A stretch of DNA of 20,908 nucleotides from Basidiobolus ranarum (taxonomy: Eukaryota; Basidiobolomycota; Basidiobolomycetes; Basidiobolales), in the NCBI GenBank assembly GCA_040143965.1, contig JASJQH010000218.1:1-20908 (forward strand), given 5' to 3'. Below are positions 8,801 through 16,295 of the stretch, piece by piece. Under the pieces are notes generated by a model that was not told where the DNA came from, did no database searches, and worked only from the letters and a program-made list of their open reading frames with translations. A program made the position numbers and the translations under genes. The number at the start of each line of letters is the position of its first letter. The first letter of the stretch is position 1.

Positions 8801-9430
8801 TGTTACTAAGCAGCCGGTTCTTTCGTAATCTGGTGCAGTAAGTAGTCTATTTGAGGTGACGGGGACTTTAGTGTATCCTTCATGCACGACTTCAACATTA
8901 GTCTGATCCGATTTATGAATTTCGACTGAGACAGGCAAAGTCATCTTAACATCTGTGCCTGTCAGTTTAGTCCAAAGTGCCTTCAGCCAAGGACGGAAGG
9001 CGGTTTCATGACCGTTACCATCATACTCATCTCCTAATCCGACTGGTAAAATATTGAAACCACCAAGTTCGCTCATTCGTTGGTCCAATAATTTAGCAGC
9101 CTTGTTGAAGTTTTCTTGCAATGTACGGTTTCCGAGGCCAAAAACTGCATATCTAGTGTTATGGAAGAGGTTGGCTGAGTGATTTTGGTTCTTGAGGTAA
9201 GCCCAGAGTGGAGCAGCAGAATCAGGAAACTCGCCATTGTAGAAAGTACAAGTTAGAAATACGATCAAAGGCTCATTGGGCAGTGTTTCTAGATCAACTT
9301 CGTCCATTCGAGTCAGCTTAACGTCGAAGCTACGGATTTTAGCAAAGGTTTGCACCACTTTGGCATAGCCTTCGGTTGTTCCTGTCTGAGAACCGTATAA
9401 AATCAGCATTCGTGACTTTTCTGCTGCCAT
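5843..9430 (-). CDS. NAD(P)H flavoprotein reductase-hybrid cluster protein fusion
   Basis: Single exon, 1195 aa. Residues 8-155 form an FMN flavodoxin domain (GSQTGTTEGYA, CTFYNGEFPDSA, VFGLGNRTLQENFN). The FAD and connecting module spans about 195-420 (RYYSIASS at 355-362, GLTSTYL at 389-395). The NAD(P)H module spans about 424-571 (LGSGIGVF, YYGMRYYEHEF, YLYCGLGG). The stretch RWEVEAY at 565-571 matches the RYSLDVW end of cytochrome P450 reductase, so the reductase is complete. After a 36-residue linker, a class I hybrid cluster protein fills 608-1195. The N-terminal cluster motif is C610-x2-C613-x8-C622-x5-C628. Hybrid-cluster ligands align as H876, E900, C944, C1044, C1072, C1099, E1133 and K1135. 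Known Hcp proteins reduce nitric oxide and hydroxylamine using a separate reductase such as Hcr; here the donor is covalently attached. I see no signal peptide, membrane segment or mitochondrial presequence, so cytosolic action is inferred. A TATA-like box lies about 75 bp upstream. Lack of introns hints at gene transfer. Confidence 0.96.
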   Translation of the reverse strand: MAAEKSRMLILYGSQTGTTEGYAKVVQTFAKIRSFDVKLTRMDEVDLETLPNEPLIVFLTCTFYNGEFPDSAAPLWAYLKNQNHSANLFHNTRYAVFGLGNRTLQENFNKAAKLLDQRMSELGGFNILPVGLGDEYDGNGHETAFRPWLKALWTKLTGTDVKMTLPVSVEIHKSDQTNVEVVHEGYTKVPVTSNRLLTAPDYERTGCLVTFDIGQSHLEYEVAGHVQIMPENPDDLVARAAKVLDVDLDSVIEIQPTDDSISLPSVLTIRQLLKNFLDISSIPSRALVEGFSCLATDVQEQEALESLASDMLAGNMYMKLSTSTVFSIVDVLERYSSVKISLEQFISNVPRISSRYYSIASSPLASKDKIDIVFFVEEWKTDNGGKFQGLTSTYLSKKSPDSADPYVYLKIQSGLIHLPERLDTPILGVALGSGIGVFRSILQHREVLLEQGHEMTRIRLYYGMRYYEHEFLFKDELDSFTRKGLVEVIDAASRDHQKNCAVRMLDFPEKVTDYLDNNGTYLYCGLGGLIPGAMEITIGECLQANKQISYEESLEIIANLKKQNRWEVEAYAKSADEENALKSIILKRGGHANGEDIPTANLYEDAKMFCYQCEQTYQGRGCTTIGVCGKTPEVAALQDLLITCLKRLSWYAYHLRQLQYDHPDKVQESEVEYPEVNHYSLKATFSTLTNVNFDSSRFLQFHHECRDYTKRLSVQYHAICKRLELRPKKCSIPESISDILDNTPGSVGDIEDMLVSKGKEVGILSRMRATKNDSLVGLQEMLVYGLKGLCAYADHALVLAHEDRRIYEFVHRAFYFLTTKDAKDMEKMLGYLMELGQVNLICMDVLHNANNTFGAQTPHTVPLKPRPGKCILVSGHDFKFLDALLYQTEGLGINIYTHGEMLPAHGYPKLRQHKHLAGHYGVAWQRQSVEFPHFPGAIVMTTNCLTAPKDDYQGRLFTVGVVGWPNIAHVNDDLDFSQVIKVALESPGFTEETLEFKYPPSSFTPITDNYQVGFSSETILGVAPTVLKAIETGDISRVFVIGGCDGYEGERSYYTDLAKILPETAVVLTAGCGKFRINSLQWKSIGDSGIPRLLDMGQCNDSYAAVQVASALADALKCTIHDLPLSIVLSWFEQKAVVVLLSLLSLGLQDIRVGPQLPAFLRPSAVKILSDKFGLKLIGDPKLDLEEMYGGQIPA

Positions 9431-9500
9431 TTTAGGTTTTCGGTGTTCACTAAATAGTAGGAAACAAAGTCAGATTGATATTCTGAAGATGAGGTGCTCC

Positions 9501-9512
9501 AGGTATTTATGT
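9501..9512 (-). promoter_or_regulatory. TATA-like box of the HCP fusion gene
   Basis: The minus strand reads ACATAAATACCT, about 71-82 bp before the ATG at 9430. Spacing and sequence resemble the CTATAAATAC box before the cyclin gene in this window. The intervening leader has no ATG and ends AAAATGG, a favourable start context. Confidence 0.45.
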
Positions 9513-10694
9513 GTAAATTGATGCAGAGTCTAGACAATTTACCATGTCCCAAGGAATTCGAATTATACTGGAAATTGCCATCCTCAGTTTTGTTTGTAAT
9601 CCCGTCCTAATATGGAGATATCTTTTATGATCCAGGTAAACTTTCTTTCGGAATGCTTGATTGGTAAGATTTTACAATGAAGTTTTTAGCAGTCTAACAT
9701 TTGTAGACCAACAGAACCTAAGCCTCACTTGACTATGCAGGTCTGATCCATAGGCTGAGCCGGACTATACTGCTTCTTGAGCAATATAATTCAATATAAT
9801 GCTGAATGTTTCTACTTTCTCAGGCTTCAACCTGGAGTATACTGCCTGAAATGTAGCCAATAACATATCGGATTTGTAATTACCAGTTTAAAAAATTTTA
9901 ATACCAGCAGTCTGGATGTGATTATAAACATATTTTTCACTATACTACTCATCATTCCTCACTCAACCAATGTAAGATCGAGACACATTTGGGAAATTGA
10001 TGTTGACTTCGACAGTACATGGATATAGCTTGCATAAAATATAAACGTGATTCATTAAATAAACAGAAGGACAATATCACTGCTTTGTCATATGACACCG
10101 CAGTACTAACATACCATTGATGTTTGGAGAGCCTTCTTGGTCAACACCAATTCTTTCTTTATATTTGGGGATGTCAGTATAGATTTGATTTAGGATACTT
10201 ACACAGAAGGATGGTTAGAATTTTTCCAATAACACCTCAGCCCACTTGGTTTGAGTAGATAATGCTTCATTATTGTCAGTACATAAATTGTGTTGAATTC
10301 TTTGGCAAATAATAAATAAACTTTAGTGTCTCTCAAGGTTACAAAGATGAGTCAGAGTATACATATGCTTAGAGGGTCATGAGCAGAGTGGTAATACTAC
10401 ACAAACGAGCATAATGTTGTGATATTCACCGTATGTTGAGTTTATCCATGTTTGAGTATCATGATATACTGCCCTACTGGATGAAGCATAGGTATGCATC
10501 CATATATTTTCATTCTGCTTGGAGAACGCTATACTAGAACTACACATTCACTAAGCGGAACAATTCTAGATTCCACGGTTTATGTGGGGTCTTAACTTGT
10601 TTGTGTTTGGCAAGTATAGTATTCTATCCATCTAGAGCACTTTATTCTAGCCGTATTACACTAGACTTGGATGTATTTTCAGAGTCATGTTGAT
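9513..10694. other. Intergenic: HCP fusion upstream region and IDO downstream region
   Basis: AT-rich and without a reading frame of 60 codons on either strand. It should contain distal promoter elements for the hybrid cluster fusion and the 3' end of IDO transcripts; a minus-strand AATAAA at 10641-10646 is about 250 bp beyond the IDO stop. No tRNA, TE or array is seen. Confidence 0.5.
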
Positions 10695-10737
10695 GGCTAC
10701 GATAGTAGCCAGAGGAACTGTACAAAAACTGTACAAA
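10695..10737. repeat. Perfect hairpin plus 11-bp tandem repeat in IDO 3' region
   Basis: GGCTAC-GATA-GTAGCC (10695-10710) is a perfect 6-bp stem with a 4-nt loop. Five bases later AACTGTACAAA is repeated twice head to tail (10716-10726 and 10727-10737), each copy containing the palindrome TGTACA. The block lies about 160-200 bp after the IDO stop on the minus strand, so it may be in its 3' UTR or act in 3' end formation. Confidence 0.5.
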
Positions 10738-10895
10738 GGATTACTAATCAATAAATTAATCAAATTTCATCTTCAAAATCGTAATGAATTGAGATATCAG
10801 GTTCTAATTGATTAAACTTCATCACAAATAGTGTAAATATGCAAGTTGTAAACTAGTACATGATGTGTATAACTCTCATTGGGGTTAGTATGTAT

Positions 10896-12533
10896 CTAGC
10901 GAATGATATTGAAGTTGGTGGGATTTGAAGCATTGATACCATCACTCATCGATGCTCCTTTGATAACGGGGGTGCCAATTTTGCATTCCTTGGTTTCATC
11001 TCGAACTTGTTTTAGAAATGGGATGAGGTCAGTTCCACCAGTACCTCTAACTACTTTATCGTTGTCCACAACTCTGGCGATGCCATGACTGGTGGATACT
11101 TTGTTCGTGTTTACCGGGACTGGGGCTTTCGGGAATTCAGCGGATACATTGGCGTTTGACGGAGCTGTCATACCCGATTGACCTTTCTTAGCTGGGATGA
11201 CTATATACCGGGTAACCATTTGGATATGAGCGTTTCTGAACAACCTCAGCTGTTCTAAACACTCATCAAAGGCACCTAAAAGCTCTTCCTGCTCCGAATC
11301 ATCAATCTGCGGTGATATTTGTACTTGATTAACAGATACATCTTGAACATATTGACGAATACTAGGGGCAATCTCTAAGGCTTCCAAAAAGCGGCGATGT
11401 TTACCAGGCATATATTGACGCATTTCCATAAAGAAGTTGACTGGCTTGTTTTTCTTAATTGAAGCGTCGTTCACTTCTTCAGACTTGGATTCTCCGGTAG
11501 CGCTGTGTTGAACACCTAATGCTACATCCAAACTGTGGATCAAAGCACTCTGTCCAGCACTTCCACCAGCGTACTTACGATAACGCGTATGCAATTCTTC
11601 TTGATCTGCGTAGGGTTTGACGTCATCTACACCTTGATAAAGGATACCATGAGGCAATCCTGCATCAGACATATTCTTCCAACCAGCCAAGTAAGTCCGA
11701 ATTTTCCAATAAAACAAATAAGGATCGCATTTGTCATACATTTGAACGAGAATACGCTCTAGCTTTTGAATAGTCTCGGAGAGCTTTTGGAGCCAGTAGA
11801 TTACTTTTCTAGGCGAGTTATCAACGACTGCCTTCATGGCATTAACAACTGCGGTCAACGCACGCCCACCTTGAGCCTCAATGGCAGCAGTGACCAAATA
11901 AAACCATGCCTCGTCGTGGGATCCAGTAAAGGTATGCATCATTGCCATGTTACTGTTGATGAATCGAATAGAATTAGAGGGTTGCTTAATCTTCCTCCAG
12001 TCATTTACTTAAACTAATACTGTACCTCAAATCCAAAGGGCCATCTCTATCAAGGAGTCTCCAATTCCAGATAACAATGGATGCATTACACAATACCGGG
12101 CTCATATCAAGAATGGAGGATAATTTTATAAAAGGGACAGCAACACACGGGGGCAGCACTTGGGATACAGGTTCGTTTTTTCCCCAAATGAAACCATGAG
12201 TAAACATAGAAAGAATAACAAAAACTCGTTGGTATTCGGCTTCTGATATGAGTTGGTTGACATCCAACAGAGGCAACTAGGTTCGAATTAAAACCAAAGG
12301 TTAAAACAATCGAAAGATAAGCATTGCTCCATTAAAACTGATCAACATACTTGGAGTATCTTTTGACGAAGTTTGCCAGCCAGTAGCAACTCTTTCAAAT
12401 CGTCCATGATCAGCTCCCAGGGTTCATAATATGGATTGGAGAGACGTCTTAGAGGTCCATTGGGAGGAAGAAACCCCGTCTCGGGAGATATGCCAAAATC
12501 TTCCAAGTGAGGGATTTTATCCATGGTAGACAT
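10896..12533 (-). CDS. BNA2: Indoleamine 2,3-dioxygenase, three exons
   Basis: Haem enzyme that opens the indole ring of L-tryptophan to N-formylkynurenine, the first step of the kynurenine route to NAD in fungi; usually cytosolic. Exons are 12533-12351, 12276-12026 and 11952-10896, joining to 1491 nt (496 aa). Introns are 12350-12277 (74 bp) and 12025-11953 (73 bp). Family marks: HTFTGSHDEAWFYLV; FYWKIRTYLAGW (Arg230 fits human Arg231, Phe225-Tyr226 fit Phe226-Phe227); GGSAGQSALIHSLDVALGV at about 274; MRQYMPGKHRRFLEAL; proximal haem ligand His387 in HIQMVTRYIVIPAKK; and GTGGTDLIPFLKQVRDET near the end. The N-terminus (DFGISPETGFLPP) is also of IDO type. Start: two ATGs (MSTM); the first is chosen. 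The C-terminal ~35 residues are unconserved. The gene lies in tandem with the hybrid cluster fusion, 1.47 kb apart. The symbol follows the yeast orthologue; which fungal IDO subtype it is cannot be told here. Confidence 0.96.
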
Positions 12534-12746
12534 TGTGTAGTGGTGGAATTGAAATTTATAAGCGTGTATAATTGAACGGGTAGATGTGTCTATCTAAGTA
12601 CTAGGTCAAAAATGAAAGGTCACCGTTATTGTTCCTCCAAAAAACGAACAAAAAATAAGCAACTGGGATTGTCACCACCTTTATAATAAATCCAGATGAC
12701 AAAGATTCATACGAAATCTTGTACGCCCCGACACTATTTTCAAAAC
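12534..12746. promoter_or_regulatory. IDO upstream region
   Basis: Presumed promoter of IDO on the minus strand. A TATAAATTT occurs on the minus strand at 12552-12560, only about 20-30 bp before the ATG, which is close for a TATA box unless the leader is very short or the second ATG is used. Nothing else is identified. Confidence 0.35.
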
Positions 12747-13130
12747 TCAACTTCCGACCAATAATGAGTATGGATAAGCACGAGCTTGTCTAAAATTACG
12801 TTGGACCAAAAAGGAAATCCTCATGGTGGTTTCTCGATTTTTCAATGATTTTGTGGTGACTTTTGAGCTTTTAGATCGGGACAACAGGGAGAAATCTAAC
12901 CCGCAAGAACCGATGCTAGAATGTAAGATAGCTCCCATCGAAAGGGAACATCTAGTGGTAAAAGGTTGACCACAACAGCTCGGGATATTAGTAATAGAAT
13001 GGCTAGCATTATCCAATTCATGTGCTATGTGCTCATAAGAAAGGATGTGGGACAGTGTATCACACCATTTGTGTTTCAGTCCAGACCAGGCTATCATCGT
13101 AGATGGGGAGAAGTCCGACTCTAACATCAT
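12747..13130 (-). CDS. Hypothetical 127-aa ORF, doubtful
   Basis: Open frame from ATG 13130 to a stop at 12747-12749. The product is rich in Ser, His and Cys, with no domain, signal peptide or membrane segment that I recognise. A start (MMLESDFSPS) and a minus-strand TATA-like CATATAA just upstream favour a gene. Against it, the plus strand is also open here: about 12777-12960 encodes a more protein-like stretch (TKKEILMVVSRFFNDF, then FELLDRDNREKSN), and 12961-13127 is open in another plus frame. Roughly one ORF of this length is expected by chance in a window this size. It may be a small minus-strand gene, an exon of a plus-strand gene divergent from IDO, or chance. Confidence 0.28.
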   Translation of the reverse strand: MMLESDFSPSTMIAWSGLKHKWCDTLSHILSYEHIAHELDNASHSITNIPSCCGQPFTTRCSLSMGAILHSSIGSCGLDFSLLSRSKSSKVTTKSLKNRETTMRISFLVQRNFRQARAYPYSLLVGS

Positions 13131-14543
13131 AGTAAGCTTATATGATAGGCGACGCCCATGGAATTACGAGATATGAACTTATGATTGTTTGTTAGAAGTT
13201 GAGATCCAAGAATAAAGTGGACACTACAGGTACATATTAATATCCACAAGGAATGGAATTGTTGTTGGCGGTGTTGGAAAAGTATAGTCTGACAATTTGG
13301 CATGTTGATGATTACTAAAGAATCATTAGCATGTTTAAGGTTGATCTCCTGCCATTCTCAGTCGATTTGAAATATAAACTTGGATGTAGTGGAGTATGTA
13401 TTTTAAATATATATTGTTTTGGTTAAACTATGAACTACAGAGAAGAAACTCCACTGATCATTACTAATGACCTGGAACATACATCTGAGATTCGACTTCT
13501 ACCATTAAGCGAAGTGATTTTAACAATAAGCCAACATCAATACCCATTGACTGCGTGGTGTACTACGGTTTGGAGAAGTTAACCTTGAATAGTGATATAA
13601 ACTAGGGCCGCAATGATTGGTATATTCCCTACCCAATCAGAAAGATGTGCTTCCTGATTTCTCCATTGTTAGGTAATAAACAAGTTATTTTGTACTTTTA
13701 CTCTCGGGCTAAATAGGAATCATCGGCTTAATGTTTTAGAAGGTTGCTTAAAATTTCACGTTTCGAGCACTGATACCACCACAGTGGTTGGTCATATCTT
13801 ATCTTGATATCTTGATGCTTCATCTCTCGATCACATGATTCAGTTAGATGGGTTGATGGGATAAATCGTGCAGTTGTCTCTACGATTACGTTTCTGAACA
13901 TTCATTCATAGGGTGTCGGTAGTGTACTGAGGATTACTCTGGTACTTGGCTATACCTGATGCAAATAATGAGTATAGAATAGACGCAAATCTTGTGCTGG
14001 AGGGGTTTACTTCGCTTTGGCTCTAGCATGACAGGTACTTTGGAACCTGATGAACATAATCCGATCACTTTTTGTTAGTTAATCTTGTTTTAGCTTGTTA
14101 AATTGAAACTTTGGTTTTATTGGAGAAACTCTTGGAATAGTCGGTCAATGGCAAAAGCACAGATTTTCATCGGATCATTTCTACCTGCTTATTAGTGTGT
14201 GGTCATTGCTAACGTTGGATAATTATTGAAGTCATTAGTTCATTATTATGGAGTTTTTATTGGTAGGAAGATATCTAAAGAATTAAATGTGTTTGTCGCA
14301 GAACTCTGGAAACATGTTAAATGGAACATTCAACAAATCAATTACTGATTTATATTAGAAAATCATACGATTATGGCTGTATAGGTCTAAGAAGTCTTTG
14401 AGCGGATAGGTTATTACATTTACAACACCTTGGAATCCTGACACTTCAAAGGGTAACTATTCTGAAAGTGCACTAGAAAAGGTTTAAATTTGCGAAATTG
14501 CGTAGGCGACGATGGGAACAAAAGCTGCCTAAGCAAACGCATT
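13131..14543. other. Non-coding stretch, no gene recognised
   Basis: About 1.4 kb of AT-rich sequence with frequent stops in all frames. I see no RNA gene, terminal repeats or TE-like reading frame. It may contain exons too short for recognition. Confidence 0.4.
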
Positions 14544-14765
14544 CTAGTTATTATTTTCAGAGGTACCAGTAGTCGTAGCTATGGAACCAAATAAGGTAGA
14601 CTTTGGATAAGGACTACGCGGTAGTTTACAGCTTTCCTTTAGCCAGTTGACATCTTTAGAGAAGGATATAGACATGTTTGGTTTATGAGAGGAATTCTTT
14701 GCTGCGCCGATAATGATACTCGGACTGGTGCTTTCAAGTCCCATAGTGCGTGTGGCGGTAGACAT
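14544..14765 (-). CDS. Hypothetical small Ser/Thr-rich protein, 73 aa
   Basis: Open frame from ATG 14765 (MSTATRTMGLESTSPS) to a stop at 14544-14546. Ser, Thr and Asn are frequent; a central stretch (FSKDVNWLKESCKLPRSPYP) looks protein-like. The leader is pyrimidine-rich and a TATATATTG-like box lies about 215 bp upstream on the minus strand, fitting a real transcript. A donor-like GTACCT near the end of the frame and a CTTAG acceptor about 38 bp later would replace the last residues with a short basic tail, so the C-terminus is uncertain. No family is recognised and no function is proposed. Confidence 0.4.
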   Translation of the reverse strand: MSTATRTMGLESTSPSIIIGAAKNSSHKPNMSISFSKDVNWLKESCKLPRSPYPKSTLFGSIATTTGTSENNN

Positions 14766-15345
14766 GGCAAAGAATTAATAGTCGTGAAAGATGAAGAAAT
14801 TGGGGATGCGTCTAGTTAGGAGAGGCTAAAATATGTGTTGCGAAGGTGATTATGTGAAGTTAAAAGCCAGTCTCGAGGGTAATTTAGAGCAAATAAGCGG
14901 TCAAGGATTCTCTTTTCAAGTTGAGGCTATTTGTTACTTGCAGCTCACTGATGTTGAATCGTACAATCAGCTGCAATATATAGACTTTGGATCAATCATG
15001 TGAGCCCACATATAGGATAAACAAGAATCAATGTCATAAAATATCAGGATGCGAATTGGCCAAGGGGCATATTAAATCTCCGTGGCTTGGACTCACATTT
15101 GGAGCGGTTAACATTACATGAGCACATCAATTATGCATACAACTGGTATTACATGATATCATGTTTATGTCAGCCCAGTATAGCATTCCAATTGTTCCTC
15201 AGTCAGAAATCATTTTCCAATTCGCCCGTAACATTGTACTTCATTTCTCAAAGACTTAGGCCAATTCGTGTTACCTGATTCATCTTTGCTTAGCCAGAAA
15301 GTCCTTGAAAGGGATATTGGAAGTCTATTTTCACTAAACGAGTAT

Positions 15346-15360
15346 GCGGTGCGGCACCGC
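15346..15360. repeat. GC-rich 15-bp dyad, 7-1-7
   Basis: GCGGTGC-G-GCACCGC is a perfect inverted repeat of 7-bp arms around one base, GC-rich in AT-rich surroundings. The form suits a dimeric DNA-binding protein, but no factor can be named and chance is possible. Confidence 0.45.
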
Positions 15361-16130
15361 TGATAAATGAGTTACCGGGCTTTACAATTAATAATTACTT
15401 GATAGATATCGTTTCAAAGTAATTTCTGGCATTCATATTTAGTAAATATGATGTTTTTGGAATGTATCTTAGTTTTGGGTTTATGTTAATCCGTGAAACT
15501 AACCCTTGTCCTCAAGTGAATGAAGCGAGTCAGGCTTCATATGAAATTGAGATTCCTGGAATCAGGGAAATATCTCTACTATCAGGGTGAAAATGCCCTT
15601 AAACATAATTCATGAAATCCGAGATGGAATGTTATACCACAACGACTGCATCTCGTAAGTTTTTCATTCTAGTGGAATCAAAGTCCATCTTGGAGCCTCA
15701 TTGAGAGGGCTTGGTTTCAAGTGCATGTAGAGCCCAGACGTTCGCAATTCTATATAGCCAGGGGTTTTACAAGTTGTGCCTTAATGGTAATGGCCTGGGA
15801 TTTTGTTCTACCACCTGCGAGGTTCATCATATTAGCCATAAATTATCGCATCATACCAGATAATGTTTCCCACATTGATTTCAGGATTTTGTCTACAGAG
15901 ATTAAATGCGGTCATTATTCAATGACCTCCGTTGTTTGACCTTGCTGCCTACATGTTTGAGCCATATATTTACTGAGCAGTAATGCATTGTAGGCCTTAT
16001 GCAAGCCAATCTTTAGATTCAGTACATCTAGCACAACCATGCGGAAATTGTAGGAGCATGCAACTTAATAATATGCCGTGATATGATGTAGAAGGCTCAA
16101 CTTGATGGTAATGGCTACAGCTATGATTTG

Positions 16131-16140
16131 CTATAAATAG
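16131..16140 (+). promoter_or_regulatory. Consensus-like TATA box without a recognised gene
   Basis: CTATAAATAG matches a TATA consensus and resembles CTATAAATAC before the cyclin. The next ATG (about 16191) opens only an eight-codon frame. It may start a non-coding RNA or a distal leader, or be fortuitous. Confidence 0.25.
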
Positions 16141-16237
16141 TTTAGTATAATATACGAAATTTGCTTATTTTGGATGGGTTGCTTTAAGAAATGGATGTTT
16201 TTAAGCAAGTTGAATAATGGCCATGTTTATTCGTGAG

Positions 16238-16295
16238 GAGTTTGGGAATATTCCCCTGCAGTAAATTTCAGCCTCCTCCTCCTCCTCCCAAACTC
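16238..16295. repeat. 10-bp inverted repeat enclosing a palindrome and (CCT)5
   Basis: GAGTTTGGGA (16238-16247) and its exact complement TCCCAAACTC (16286-16295) flank a 38-bp interior. The left arm overlaps the 12-bp palindrome GGGAATATTCCC (16244-16255), and the right arm abuts a CCT microsatellite of five units (16272-16286). It could form a stem-loop or carry paired protein sites. Confidence 0.5.

Noticed and set aside
15151-15164. Perfect 14-bp palindrome ACATGATATCATGT.
   Set aside because: About one such AT-rich palindrome is expected by chance in a window this size, and nothing nearby gives it a role.
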